Source: Bifidobacterium platyrrhinorum
GTDB taxonomy: Bacteria; Actinomycetota; Actinomycetes; Actinomycetales; Bifidobacteriaceae
Direction: 5' to 3'
Assembly: GCF_010667645.1 (NCBI RefSeq)
Contig: NZ_WHZV01000004.1
Span: 62,001-126,000 of the forward strand
Length of the DNA stretch: 64,000 nucleotides
Shown: piece by piece, positions 36,013 to 44,349 of the stretch
Numbering within the stretch: position 1 is the first letter of the stretch
Layout of the letters: every line of letters begins with the position of its first letter
Position numbers and translations under genes: made by a program
The notes under the pieces: model-generated
The model's database searches: none
What the model was told of the DNA's origin: nothing
The model's input: only the letters and a program-made list of their open reading frames with translations

Positions 36013-36939
36013 TCAGCTCGCCAGGGCGGTCAGGGCGTCGATTTCGGCGTAGTAGCGCTCGGGCGGGAGTCCGTCGACGGTGGCGACGTTCGTCATGTGC
36101 ACGCCGTCGAGGCCGCCGTGCGCGACGATCGTCGCCAGCGTCTTCCGGTGCCAGTCCGACTCGAGATACGGGTCGATCTCCGGCCGCCCCATCGCGCGCA
36201 TCGCGCACGCCAGCGCATGCGCGCCCCAGTTCGACGTGCCGGAGACGATGAGTTCGTCGGTCGGTACGCGGCAGGCGATCTTCTCGCCGTGGTCGACGAC
36301 GCCCTCGATGGCGTATTCGGCGACGCGCCCCATGCCGATCTCGTTGCCGCCGTCGCCCACGCCGATCGTGTGCAGCTGCATCTGCGTGAGCCGGCTCAGC
36401 GGCGCCGTCCATTCGGTGATGTCGATGCCGCGCATGTTGCGCGGATGCCCGTCGGCCGCGGGGCCGACGCGTTCGATGTAGATGAGCGTGTCGATGCCGT
36501 TCGCCTTCGCGAGGTCGATGACCCCGTTCATCCACCCGTCGAACCGGTCGCGCACGGGTGCGACGAGCACATGGTCGTCGGGCAGCAGCCCGGCCGCGCT
36601 GGGGCGGATCACCGGTTCGCAGCACTCGTCCGTGACGAGCCACGCGTCGCCGCCGATCGCGCGCAGCGCCATGCACACCTCCAACGCGCCCAGCGGGCCG
36701 TCGGTCTCGGCGGCCGGGACCTCGGCCTTCGGGATGTAGAAGCCGGTGACGACCAGCGCGCGCGCCGGGCGTCCCGTGACGAGCTGGCGCGCCGCGCGGA
36801 ACAGGTCTCCGCGCGAGAACGTCATCAGCGTCTCCGAGCCGCGGCCCACGTCGCGGCCAGCCAGGTTCGCGATCTTCGCGATGCGCGGGTAGAACCTCCA
36901 ACTCGCCAGGTTCGCGATCGATGATGCGTTGCCGTCCAT
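36013..36939 (-). CDS. DUF4392 protein (D-glutamate cyclase-like)
   Basis: A 308-residue cytoplasmic protein. GFYIPKAEVPAAETDGPLGA and the motif GVGDGGNEIGMGRV identify DUF4392, the C-terminal domain of eukaryotic D-glutamate cyclase (DGLUCY), which turns D-glutamate into 5-oxo-D-proline. It is the last gene of the minus-strand operon, 48 nt after the biotin carboxylase gene. AAGGGGA lies before ATG 36939. The operon also holds a DUF1445 protein, the other part of DGLUCY, and the 5-oxoprolinase genes, which supports the assignment. Enzyme activity is inferred from family and context. Confidence 0.8.
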   Translation of the reverse strand: MDGNASSIANLASWRFYPRIAKIANLAGRDVGRGSETLMTFSRGDLFRAARQLVTGRPARALVVTGFYIPKAEVPAAETDGPLGALEVCMALRAIGGDAWLVTDECCEPVIRPSAAGLLPDDHVLVAPVRDRFDGWMNGVIDLAKANGIDTLIYIERVGPAADGHPRNMRGIDITEWTAPLSRLTQMQLHTIGVGDGGNEIGMGRVAEYAIEGVVDHGEKIACRVPTDELIVSGTSNWGAHALACAMRAMGRPEIDPYLESDWHRKTLATIVAHGGLDGVHMTNVATVDGLPPERYYAEIDALTALAS

Positions 36940-36987
36940 GATGAATCCCCTTCCCTGTGATCGCCGCGTCGCCGTGACGGCGCCGCG

Positions 36988-38826
36988 TTACGCTTCCACG
37001 ACCCCGAGCACGTCGTCGAAGGCGACGTTGTCGCCGGGGGCGGCCTTATGGCGCACGACGCCGCCGATGGGGGCGGCGATCTCCGTCTCCATCTTCATGG
37101 CCTCCACCACGACCACCGGGTTGCCCGCCGCGACGTTCGCGCCGTCGTCGGCCAGCCAACGGACCACGGTGCCCGTGATCGTCGAGGCGATCGCGCCGGC
37201 CGGCCGCTCGTCCGCGGCGGGACCGCCCGCGACGCCCGTCCCGGGACCGCCCGCGACCGCGAGGCCGCCGCCGACGCCCGCGAGCGAGGCGGCGAGCGTG
37301 GCCGGCAGGCCGAGCCGCATGCGTCTGCCGTCGAGCTCGATCCACGCCGTGACCTGCTTCGGCGTGGAACCGCGCCTGCCCGGCTCGCCGTTCGCCAACG
37401 TCGCCGCGTCCACGCCGGGCAGCAGCTTCTCCTCGATCCAACGCGTGTACACGCGGAACTGGCCGGAGCCGTCGGGGGCCGCGAAATCCGGGTTCGCGAG
37501 CACCGTCTCGTCGAACCGCTTCACCGTCGGCACGCCGTCGATCCTCAGCTCGGCCAGCGCGCGGCGGGCACGCACGAGGCATTCCTCGCGCGTCGGCGCC
37601 CACACGATGAGCTTGGCGAGCATCGAATCGAACTGGTCGGGCACCACGGATCCGGCCGCCACGCCCGTGTCGAACCGCACGCCCGGTCCGCTCGGCGCGC
37701 GCAGGGCGTCGATGAGGCCCGGGAACGGCACGAACCCGCGCGACGGGTCCTCCGCGTTGATGCGGAACTCGATGGCGTGGCCGACCACGCTCGCCCCGGC
37801 CGGCGCACCGGGCGCGTCGGCGCGGATGCGGGCGGCGATCCCGGCCACCGGCGCGCCCTCGGCCAACGCGAACTGCGCCTCGACCAGATCGATGCCGCTC
37901 GTCACCTCCGTGACCGGATGCTCGACCTGGATGCGCGTGTTCACCTCCATGAACGACATCGTGCCGTCCGGGTCCACCAGGAACTCGACCGTGCCCGCGC
38001 CGCAATAGCGCGCGCGCTCGCAGATCGCGACCGCGGCCGACTTGAGCCGCGCCTCGGTCGCGGGGGAGAGGAACGGCGCCGGCGCCTCCTCGATGAGCTT
38101 CTGGTTGCGCCGCTGCAGCGAGCAGTCGCGCGTGCCGACCGCGATCACATGGCCGTCCGTGTCGCCCAGCACCTGCACCTCGACGTGGCGCGGGCGGGCG
38201 AGGAACCGTTCGATGAAGCAGTCGCCGTTGCCGAACGCCACCTCGGCCTCATGCGTGGCCGAGACGAACGCCTCCTCGACGTCCTTGAGCTCGTGCACGA
38301 CCTTGAGGCCGCGCCCGCCGCCGCCGTACACGGCCTTGATGGCGAGCGGCAGGCCATGTTCGCGGGCGAACGCGACGACGTCCTTCGGGTCGCGCACGGG
38401 CTCGGTGGTGCCGGGGGCCATCGGCGCGCCCACCTCGGCGGCGATGCGCCGGGCCTCCACCTTGGAGCCCAGCATGCGAATCGTCTCCGGGCTCGGGCCG
38501 ATCCACGCCATCCCCGCGTCGATGACCGCCTGCGCGAAGTCGGCGTTCTCGGACAGGAACCCGTACCCAGGGTGCACGGCGTCCGCATGCGCCTTGCGTG
38601 CGGCGGCGATGATCGCGTCGATGTTCAGATACGTGTCCTTCGAGGTCTCGCCGTCCAGTGCGTACGCCTCGTCGGCCAGATGGACGAACAGGGCGTCCGC
38701 GTCCGGGTCCGCGTAGACGGCTATGGCCGTGCGGCTCGTGTCGTGGCACGCGTGGATGATGCGCACCGCGATCTCGCCGCGGTTCGCGATGAGGATGCGC
38801 TGGAGATGGGGTGTCCGTTGCTGCAT
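36988..38826 (-). CDS. Biotin carboxylase with C-terminal biotin carrier domain
   Basis: A 612-residue two-domain protein. The biotin carboxylase part (about 1-450) shows ILIANRGEIAVRII, GYGFLSENADFA, AVYGGGGRGLKVV and FMEVNTRIQVEHPVTE. The carrier domain ends in VVEAMKMETEI with biotinyl Lys about 578. It charges biotin with CO2 using ATP. No classical carboxyltransferase is present; the gene overlaps the upstream PxpB-PxpC fusion by 1 nt (TGATG) and so is translationally coupled to it. In urea carboxylase the KipI/KipA-like domains are themselves the carboxyltransferase, so a 5-oxoproline or related carboxylation is possible. AAAGGA is the ribosome site. Confidence 0.88.
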   Translation of the reverse strand: MQQRTPHLQRILIANRGEIAVRIIHACHDTSRTAIAVYADPDADALFVHLADEAYALDGETSKDTYLNIDAIIAAARKAHADAVHPGYGFLSENADFAQAVIDAGMAWIGPSPETIRMLGSKVEARRIAAEVGAPMAPGTTEPVRDPKDVVAFAREHGLPLAIKAVYGGGGRGLKVVHELKDVEEAFVSATHEAEVAFGNGDCFIERFLARPRHVEVQVLGDTDGHVIAVGTRDCSLQRRNQKLIEEAPAPFLSPATEARLKSAAVAICERARYCGAGTVEFLVDPDGTMSFMEVNTRIQVEHPVTEVTSGIDLVEAQFALAEGAPVAGIAARIRADAPGAPAGASVVGHAIEFRINAEDPSRGFVPFPGLIDALRAPSGPGVRFDTGVAAGSVVPDQFDSMLAKLIVWAPTREECLVRARRALAELRIDGVPTVKRFDETVLANPDFAAPDGSGQFRVYTRWIEEKLLPGVDAATLANGEPGRRGSTPKQVTAWIELDGRRMRLGLPATLAASLAGVGGGLAVAGGPGTGVAGGPAADERPAGAIASTITGTVVRWLADDGANVAAGNPVVVVEAMKMETEIAAPIGGVVRHKAAPGDNVAFDDVLGVVEA

Positions 38827-40841
38827 CACGCAGTCCTTTCCTGGGGGTCGGAAGAAATGGTCGTATGGGGCCGTGGGGTTCCGCGGCGGGTCGCCGCGGC
38901 GTCGTCCGCGATGGTTCCATGGGCGCTTGGGGCGTTCGGGGCGTCCGGGGCGTCCAGGGCGTCCAGGGCGAGCGTGAACCGCACCTTCGCGCCCGGCGGC
39001 AGCTGCCCGGCCGTGACCAGCGCCGCCTTCGTGAGCACGGCGATCACCGGATAGCCGCCGGTCACCGGCTGGTCGCGCAGGAAGATGAGCGGCAGCCCGT
39101 TGCCGGGCACCTCGATGCTGCCGGGTACGGTCGCCTCGCTGTTGAGCTCCTCGCCCGGGTTCGCGCGTTCGAGCGTCGGGGCGACGACGGGTTCCCCGGG
39201 TTCCCCGGGTTCCCCGGCGGCCCCGGTCAGGCGCAGCCCCACGCGGTTCGACCGCGCGGTGACCGTCCATGCGGTGTCCAGGAACGTGGCGATGCCGCGG
39301 TCCGTGAACCAGTCGTCGCGCGGCCCGAGCGTGACGCCGAGTTCGGTGACCGCCCCCCGGCGGGGCAGGTCGTCGGGCCATGGACGCGGCAATCCGACGC
39401 CGGAATCGGCGGCCATGCCGGGGACGCCGGGAACATCCGCCACGGGCAGCAGGTCGCCGCGGCGCAACGGCGCGGGACCGATGCCGCTCATCGTGTCGGT
39501 GGAGGCGGAGCCGAGGATCGTGCGCACGGCGAACCCGCCGCGCACGGCCACGTAGTCGCGCAGTCCGGCGGCGGGCGCCCCGATGGCCACGGTCTCGCCG
39601 TCGCGCAGCAGGAACGCCTCCTGCCGGGTGACGGCGAACGGTTCGGCGCCCGGCGCGGTGATGGTGACGGCGGCGGGCGCGCCCGTCACCGCGATCGTCA
39701 GATCGCCGTGCGCGGTGAACGACGCATCGCCGCCGGTCAGTTCGACGGCCGGCGCGCCGGACGGGTTGCCGACGAGCTCGTTCGCCAGGTGGAAGGCGGC
39801 GGGATCGGCCGCGCCCGAACCGGTGACGCCCATGTCGGGCGCATTGCGGCCGTCGTCCTGGATGGTGGTCAGGATGCCGGGGTTGGCGACCTCAAGGGCG
39901 GGGGATCGATGGATGCCGCCGGCGACGTCCCGGCTGCGGGGCTGCGGGGCCCCGGATGCGCTCCGCGGCGCTTCGGGATCCTCGTCCGAACCGTGCGCGC
40001 CCCCGGCCTGGAGACCGTTGCATGAATCGTCGTGAACCGTCGCCCGGGCGCGCACGGGCGTGAACCGGACGGTGTCGCCCGGGCGCAGCAGCGCGGGCGG
40101 GTCCGCGGCGTCGTCCCACATCGGCGCGGTGGTGGTGCCGATGAGCTGCCAGCCGCCCGAACTGGCCCGCGGATATACGCCGGAGAACGTGCCGGCAAGC
40201 CCCACAGAGCCCGCGGGAACGGCCACGCGGGGCGTGCTCCGGCGGGGCACGTCGAAGATCGGGTCGCCGCCGGTCAGGTAGTCGAAGCCGGGGGCGAAGC
40301 CGCCGAAGGCCACCGTCCACGGATGCCCGCTGTGGCGTGCGACCACCTCGTCGGCGGAGACGCCGAGCAGTTCCGCCACGTCGTCGAGGTCCTCGCCGGC
40401 GTAGGTCACCGGGATCTCGACGATCCGTGCATCGCGGTCCTTCAGGGCGCCGGTGCGCAGGCCGGCTATCGCGTCGCGCAGGATGGCGCGGAAATCCCGC
40501 ACGCCGGCAGTGAGGGCCCGTGTATTGTCGGCATCCGTGGCCGCGTTCGCAGCCTCCGTCATATCGGCCATGACGTTCACGGCCAGCAGCGGGTCGAACG
40601 CCACGTACACCGTGCGGGCCGCCGGCAGCAGCTGGGTGATCGCACGGAACGCCGGGTCGCCGGCGGGCCCGCCGGCGACGGTTGCGGCAGAGGATCCGGT
40701 CGCGCCGGCCCTCGCGGCGTCGATGGCCGTGTACAGGCGCAACGCGGCGTCGAGGTCGGCGCATTCGACGATCATCGCCGACTCGCCGCAGGTCAGGAAG
40801 CGCATGGGGTCACCGGTCCGATTCATAGGGTCATGGGGCAT
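38826..40841 (-). CDS. pxpBC: Fused 5-oxoprolinase subunits PxpB-PxpC (KipI-KipA)
   Basis: A 671-residue fusion. The N-terminal half is AHS1/PxpB: MRFLTCGESAMIVE, VAFGGFAPGFDYLTGG, RRSTPRVAVPAGSVGLAG and ASSGGWQLIGTT. After a Gly/Pro-rich joint the C-terminal half is AHS2/PxpC: LEVANPGILTTIQDDGRN, DPAAFHLANELVGN and VELTGGDASF. With PxpA these subunits hydrolyse 5-oxoproline to glutamate using ATP. Usually they are separate proteins. The start is uncertain: 40841 is the longest reading, while the family homology begins at ATG 40805; neither has a strong ribosome site. Its stop overlaps the next start by 1 nt. Confidence 0.88.
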   Translation of the reverse strand: MPHDPMNRTGDPMRFLTCGESAMIVECADLDAALRLYTAIDAARAGATGSSAATVAGGPAGDPAFRAITQLLPAARTVYVAFDPLLAVNVMADMTEAANAATDADNTRALTAGVRDFRAILRDAIAGLRTGALKDRDARIVEIPVTYAGEDLDDVAELLGVSADEVVARHSGHPWTVAFGGFAPGFDYLTGGDPIFDVPRRSTPRVAVPAGSVGLAGTFSGVYPRASSGGWQLIGTTTAPMWDDAADPPALLRPGDTVRFTPVRARATVHDDSCNGLQAGGAHGSDEDPEAPRSASGAPQPRSRDVAGGIHRSPALEVANPGILTTIQDDGRNAPDMGVTGSGAADPAAFHLANELVGNPSGAPAVELTGGDASFTAHGDLTIAVTGAPAAVTITAPGAEPFAVTRQEAFLLRDGETVAIGAPAAGLRDYVAVRGGFAVRTILGSASTDTMSGIGPAPLRRGDLLPVADVPGVPGMAADSGVGLPRPWPDDLPRRGAVTELGVTLGPRDDWFTDRGIATFLDTAWTVTARSNRVGLRLTGAAGEPGEPGEPVVAPTLERANPGEELNSEATVPGSIEVPGNGLPLIFLRDQPVTGGYPVIAVLTKAALVTAGQLPPGAKVRFTLALDALDAPDAPNAPSAHGTIADDAAATRRGTPRPHTTISSDPQERTA

Positions 40842-40935
40842 GATGCAGGGTCCGTCATATCCGTGGGGAACAAGGGAACAGGGAAATCGAGTGGGGGAGT
40901 GGGCGCCCGGCCTGCGCCGGGGCGGACGCTGCGGC

Positions 40936-41706
40936 TTACGCTTCGGGCGCCGCGAACGCGCGGATCGTCACGCCCTCGGCGGTCAGGCGCGCCCGGATGG
41001 CCTTCGCCATCTCGACGGCCGCCGGCGAATCGCCGTGCACGCACACCGAGTCGGCGTGGATCGGCACCACCGTGCCATCGACGGCGACCACCGTGCCGTC
41101 GGTCACCATGCGCAGCACACGCTCGGCGACGGCCGCCGGATCGCTGATGACCGCCCCCGGCAGCCTGCGCGAGACCAACGTGCCCTCGGGCGTGTACGCG
41201 CGGTCGGCGAACGCCTCGCGGAAGACGCGCAGTCCAGCGGCCTCCGCCACGCGCCCGACCGTGGACCCGGGCAGGGTGAGCAGGGCGAGACCGGGGTCGA
41301 TGGCGGCGATCGCCTCGACCACGGCCTTCGCCTGCGCCTCGTCATGGACGATGTTGTTGTACAGCGCGCCGTGCGGCTTGACGTAACGCACCTGCGTGCC
41401 GGCCGCCTGCGCCATGCCCTTGATGGCGGCGAGCTGGTACATCACGTCGGCCGTGAGCTCGGCGGGCGCCGCGTCGATGTACCGGCGGCCGAAACCGGCC
41501 AGATCGCGGTAGGCGACGTGCGCGCCCACGGTGACGCCGTCGGCGGCGGCGTTGGCGAGCGTGCGGCGCATCACCGAAGGGTCTCCGGCGTGGAACCCGC
41601 ATGCGATGTTCGCGCTGGAGACGACGGCGAGGAGCGCCTCGTCGTCGCCGAGCCTCCAACGTCCGAAGCTCTCTCCCATGTCGCTGTTGAGGTCGATGGC
41701 GGTCAT
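40936..41706 (-). CDS. pxpA: 5-oxoprolinase subunit A (LamB/YcsF family)
   Basis: A 256-residue cytoplasmic enzyme subunit. [14 protein letters not shown] at the N-terminus, [27 protein letters not shown] and [14 protein letters not shown] are the complete set of LamB/YcsF signatures. It acts with PxpB-PxpC in ATP-dependent opening of 5-oxoproline. AAAGGACGG precedes ATG 41706. It is the second gene of the operon, between the DUF1445 and pxpBC genes. Confidence 0.94.
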   Translation of the reverse strand: MTAIDLNSDMGESFGRWRLGDDEALLAVVSSANIACGFHAGDPSVMRRTLANAAADGVTVGAHVAYRDLAGFGRRYIDAAPAELTADVMYQLAAIKGMAQAAGTQVRYVKPHGALYNNIVHDEAQAKAVVEAIAAIDPGLALLTLPGSTVGRVAEAAGLRVFREAFADRAYTPEGTLVSRRLPGAVISDPAAVAERVLRMVTDGTVVAVDGTVVPIHADSVCVHGDSPAAVEMAKAIRARLTAEGVTIRAFAAPEA

Positions 41707-41803
41707 ATCGTTTCCGTCCTTTCGTGGGTGGGTTCGTGGGTGGGTTGTAAGGGGTCGTGTGATGGTGCGCCCTGGTCGCGCCATGTGGTCGGTCGCATGG
41801 GGG

Positions 41804-42637
41804 TCACACCATGTAGTCGAGGTCGCGCTTCGAGGTGATGAGCATGTGGCCGGGCGCGTGCGTGATCGCGAACGGCGGCTTCGAGGCCATCGCGGCGGCC
41901 TGCGGGGTCACGCCGCACGCCCAGAAGACCGGCACGTCGCCGTCCTCGAGGATCGGGGCGTCGCCGTAGTCGGGGTGCATGAGGTCCGTCACGCCGATCG
42001 CCGCCGGGTCGCCGACGCAGACGGGCGCGCCATGCACGGACGGGTAGTAGCCGGAGATGCGCACCGCGTCGGAGACCTGCGTGGACGGGATGCCGCGCAT
42101 CGAGACGACCATGTTCGAGTGGAACGCGCCGGCCGGGCGGCAGGCGATGGACGTGTCGTACATCGGTACGTTGCGTCCGGCGGTGATGTGCCGCACCGGC
42201 ACGCCCGCCTCCATGAGCGGGAACTCGAACGTGAAGCTGCATCCGATCACGAACGTGACCAGGTCGGAGCGCCAGTAATCGGTGATGTCGGGCACCTCGG
42301 CGACGAGCTCGCCATGCTCCCATACGCGGTACAGCGGCACGTCGGTGCGGATGTCCGCGCCGGGGCAGGTGGCCGGCTCGGTCTCGCCCGCCTCCATCAC
42401 CTCGAGCAGCGGGCACGGCTTCGGGTTGCGCTGCGCGAACAGCAGGAAGTCGAAGGCGAGGTCCTTCGGCAGGATCATGAGATTCGCCTGCGCGTAGCCC
42501 TTGGCGATGCCGCAGGTCGGGCGGACCAACCCGTCGCGGAACGCGAGCCTCGCCTCCTCCGGCGTCGAATCCGCGCCGGGTGCGGCGGGTGTCGCCGATG
42601 TCGCGCTCGCCGGAGCGCCAACGGTCGATACGGTCAT
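41804..42637 (-). CDS. DUF1445/YcsI-family putative hydro-lyase
   Basis: A 277-residue cytoplasmic protein. [37 protein letters not shown] and [13 protein letters not shown] identify YcsI/DUF1445 (UPF0317). In B. subtilis ycsI stands beside ycsF and the kip genes, and in animals this domain is the N-terminal part of D-glutamate cyclase. It is the first gene of the operon; GAAGGGGGACGAT precedes ATG 42637. The N-terminal 25 residues are Ala/Pro/Thr-rich and disordered. Its exact reaction is not established. Confidence 0.85.
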   Translation of the reverse strand: MTVSTVGAPASATSATPAAPGADSTPEEARLAFRDGLVRPTCGIAKGYAQANLMILPKDLAFDFLLFAQRNPKPCPLLEVMEAGETEPATCPGADIRTDVPLYRVWEHGELVAEVPDITDYWRSDLVTFVIGCSFTFEFPLMEAGVPVRHITAGRNVPMYDTSIACRPAGAFHSNMVVSMRGIPSTQVSDAVRISGYYPSVHGAPVCVGDPAAIGVTDLMHPDYGDAPILEDGDVPVFWACGVTPQAAAMASKPPFAITHAPGHMLITSKRDLDYMV

Positions 42638-42735
42638 ATCGTCCCCCTTCGTTGTGCTACCCGCACGATACGGCCGGGGCGCGTTACGAGTCATGTCCCT
42701 TTGTGACGGCCGCATTTCGGATATGCAACGTCGGA

Positions 42736-42751
42736 TGTTTCACATGAAACA
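42736..42751. promoter_or_regulatory. parS-like palindrome between divergent genes
   Basis: TGTTTCACATGAAACA matches the bacterial parS consensus (TGTTTCACGTGAAACA) at 15 of 16 positions. It lies between the start of the D-Glu/5-oxoproline operon and that of the class IV aminotransferase. It may bind ParB. Alternatively it is an operator of a local regulator with arms TGTTTCA/TGAAACA. I saw no second copy in the window. Confidence 0.55.
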
Positions 42752-42875
42752 ATGCGCGGTTAGGTTGGGCGCGAAAGCGGCCGGGGTGTGGCCGCGGGCG
42801 CGCGGCATAAGGGTGCGCGGACGCCGGGGGCATGCAAGGCCGTCGGCGGCAAGGACAAGAGAAGGGACGGTCCCC

Positions 42876-43823
42876 ATGGGCTCGATCGTGTTGGGAATGG
42901 GCAACGGCAAGGCGATGTTCGGCGACGGCAAGGCGGGCGATACCGACCTCGTCACGCTGGTGGATCCGGAGGGGCTCAACATCAACGCCTTCGACCTGAG
43001 CGTGCTGCGCGGCGACGGCATCTTCGAGGCCACCACCGTGTGGAAGGGCTATCCGGTCTCGCTGGAGAACCACCTGCGCCGTCTCGCCCAGTCCGCGGCC
43101 ATGGTCGACCTGCCCAAGCCGAACTTCGAGGCGATCACGCGCGGCGTCGAGCAGGTCATTGCCGCCTACGACGACCCCGAACCCGGCCCGCTGCTGCGCA
43201 TCATCGTCTCGCGCGGCCTCGATCCCGACACCGGCGTGGGCAAGGCCTCCGACCGCACGCCCACCGTGTTCATCTTCCTTGACGCCAAAGGCACGCTGCA
43301 CGAGACCGATCCGATCACGATGGCCTCGATGACCCGCGGATACCCGTCCGACATCACCGAACGCGCGCCGTGGCTGCTCAACGGCGCGAAGACGCTGAGC
43401 TACGCGTTCAACTGCGCCGTGCACCGCGAATGCGCGCGCCGCGGCGTCGGCGACGCCGTGCTCTACACCGAGGACGGCTACACGATGGAGTGCCCGAACT
43501 CCTCGATCGTGGCGCGCTACGGCGATACGTTCGTGACACCCGACCCGTCGATCGGCATCCTCAACGGCACCTCCCAGCGCGAGCTGTTCGCGTGGGCCCG
43601 CCAGGAGGGCAAGTCGATCGAATACCGCAAGCTGCCGATCGCCGAGCTGCGCGAGGCCGACCGCCTGTACATGACGCACGGCGGCTGGGTCATCCCGGTC
43701 AACGAGATCGACGGCCGTTCGCTCGACTATTCGGCCGACGAGATCGCCGCCGTCAACGACGCCATCCATTCCGGCCGCACCCACGACGACGCCCTCACCA
43801 TCGGCCCGGACTACCGGTACTGA
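42876..43823 (+). CDS. Class IV PLP aminotransferase (ADC lyase or D-amino-acid transaminase type)
   Basis: A 315-residue fold-type IV PLP enzyme. RGDGIFEATTVWKGYPVSLE is the usual start of the small domain, the Schiff-base Lys is in LLNGAKTLSYAFN, the cofactor Glu in YTMECPNSSIVA, and GILNGTSQRELF is the phosphate-binding loop. The family includes aminodeoxychorismate lyase, branched-chain and D-amino-acid aminotransferases. Chorismate mutase downstream favours the first; the divergent D-glutamate operon leaves D-amino-acid transaminase open. GAAGGGA lies about 9 nt before ATG 42876. Confidence 0.85.
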   Translation: MGSIVLGMGNGKAMFGDGKAGDTDLVTLVDPEGLNINAFDLSVLRGDGIFEATTVWKGYPVSLENHLRRLAQSAAMVDLPKPNFEAITRGVEQVIAAYDDPEPGPLLRIIVSRGLDPDTGVGKASDRTPTVFIFLDAKGTLHETDPITMASMTRGYPSDITERAPWLLNGAKTLSYAFNCAVHRECARRGVGDAVLYTEDGYTMECPNSSIVARYGDTFVTPDPSIGILNGTSQRELFAWARQEGKSIEYRKLPIAELREADRLYMTHGGWVIPVNEIDGRSLDYSADEIAAVNDAIHSGRTHDDALTIGPDYRY

Positions 43824-43901
43824 CGTCACCGGCCGCGCCGGCCGGCTGATCGCCGATACCGGATCCGCGCCCGGAGACGTGCGTGGAGTAAGGTATCCCG
43901 T

Positions 43902-44348
43902 ATGACCGAAACGACGAGCACGACCGCATCCGAAGACGGCGGCGACTGGCTGAGCGCCTCCGTGACCCGCAACCCCGGCGAACACGCCACCGTCATCGAC
44001 TCCGAACAGGCGGCCAAGGACCCCGAGACCGCCGAGACCGTGGCGAAGATCAAGGCGCTGCGCCAGTCCATCGACAACGTGGACACGGCCATCGTCTCCC
44101 TGCTCGCCGAACGCTTCAAGTACACGTCGCAGGTGGGCGTGCTCAAGGCGCGCGCCGGCTTCGCCCCCGCCGACTACAAGCGCGAGGACTACCAGATCGA
44201 GCGTCTGCACCGCATCGCCGTCGCCGCCGGCCTCGACCCGGACATCGCCGAGATGTACCGCGAATTCGTCGTCACCGAGGCGAAGAAGCGCCATCAGCGC
44301 ATCGCCGAAGCCGGCGGCGATCCGGGCGTGCTGGACGTCTTCGCCTGA
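43902..44348 (+). CDS. Chorismate mutase (AroQ type)
   Basis: A 148-residue protein. Residues about 48-130 form the three-helix AroQ fold: IKALRQSIDNVDTAIVSLLAERFKY is its long first helix (read in two parts), then VGVLKARAGF and YREFVVTEAKKRHQRI. It converts chorismate to prephenate for Phe and Tyr. The first 45 residues are a disordered extension. A TAAGGT box 7 nt before ATG 43902 and the lack of a ribosome site suggest a leaderless mRNA. The next gene begins 1 nt after its stop. Confidence 0.9.
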   Translation: MTETTSTTASEDGGDWLSASVTRNPGEHATVIDSEQAAKDPETAETVAKIKALRQSIDNVDTAIVSLLAERFKYTSQVGVLKARAGFAPADYKREDYQIERLHRIAVAAGLDPDIAEMYREFVVTEAKKRHQRIAEAGGDPGVLDVFA

Positions 44349-44349
44349 C

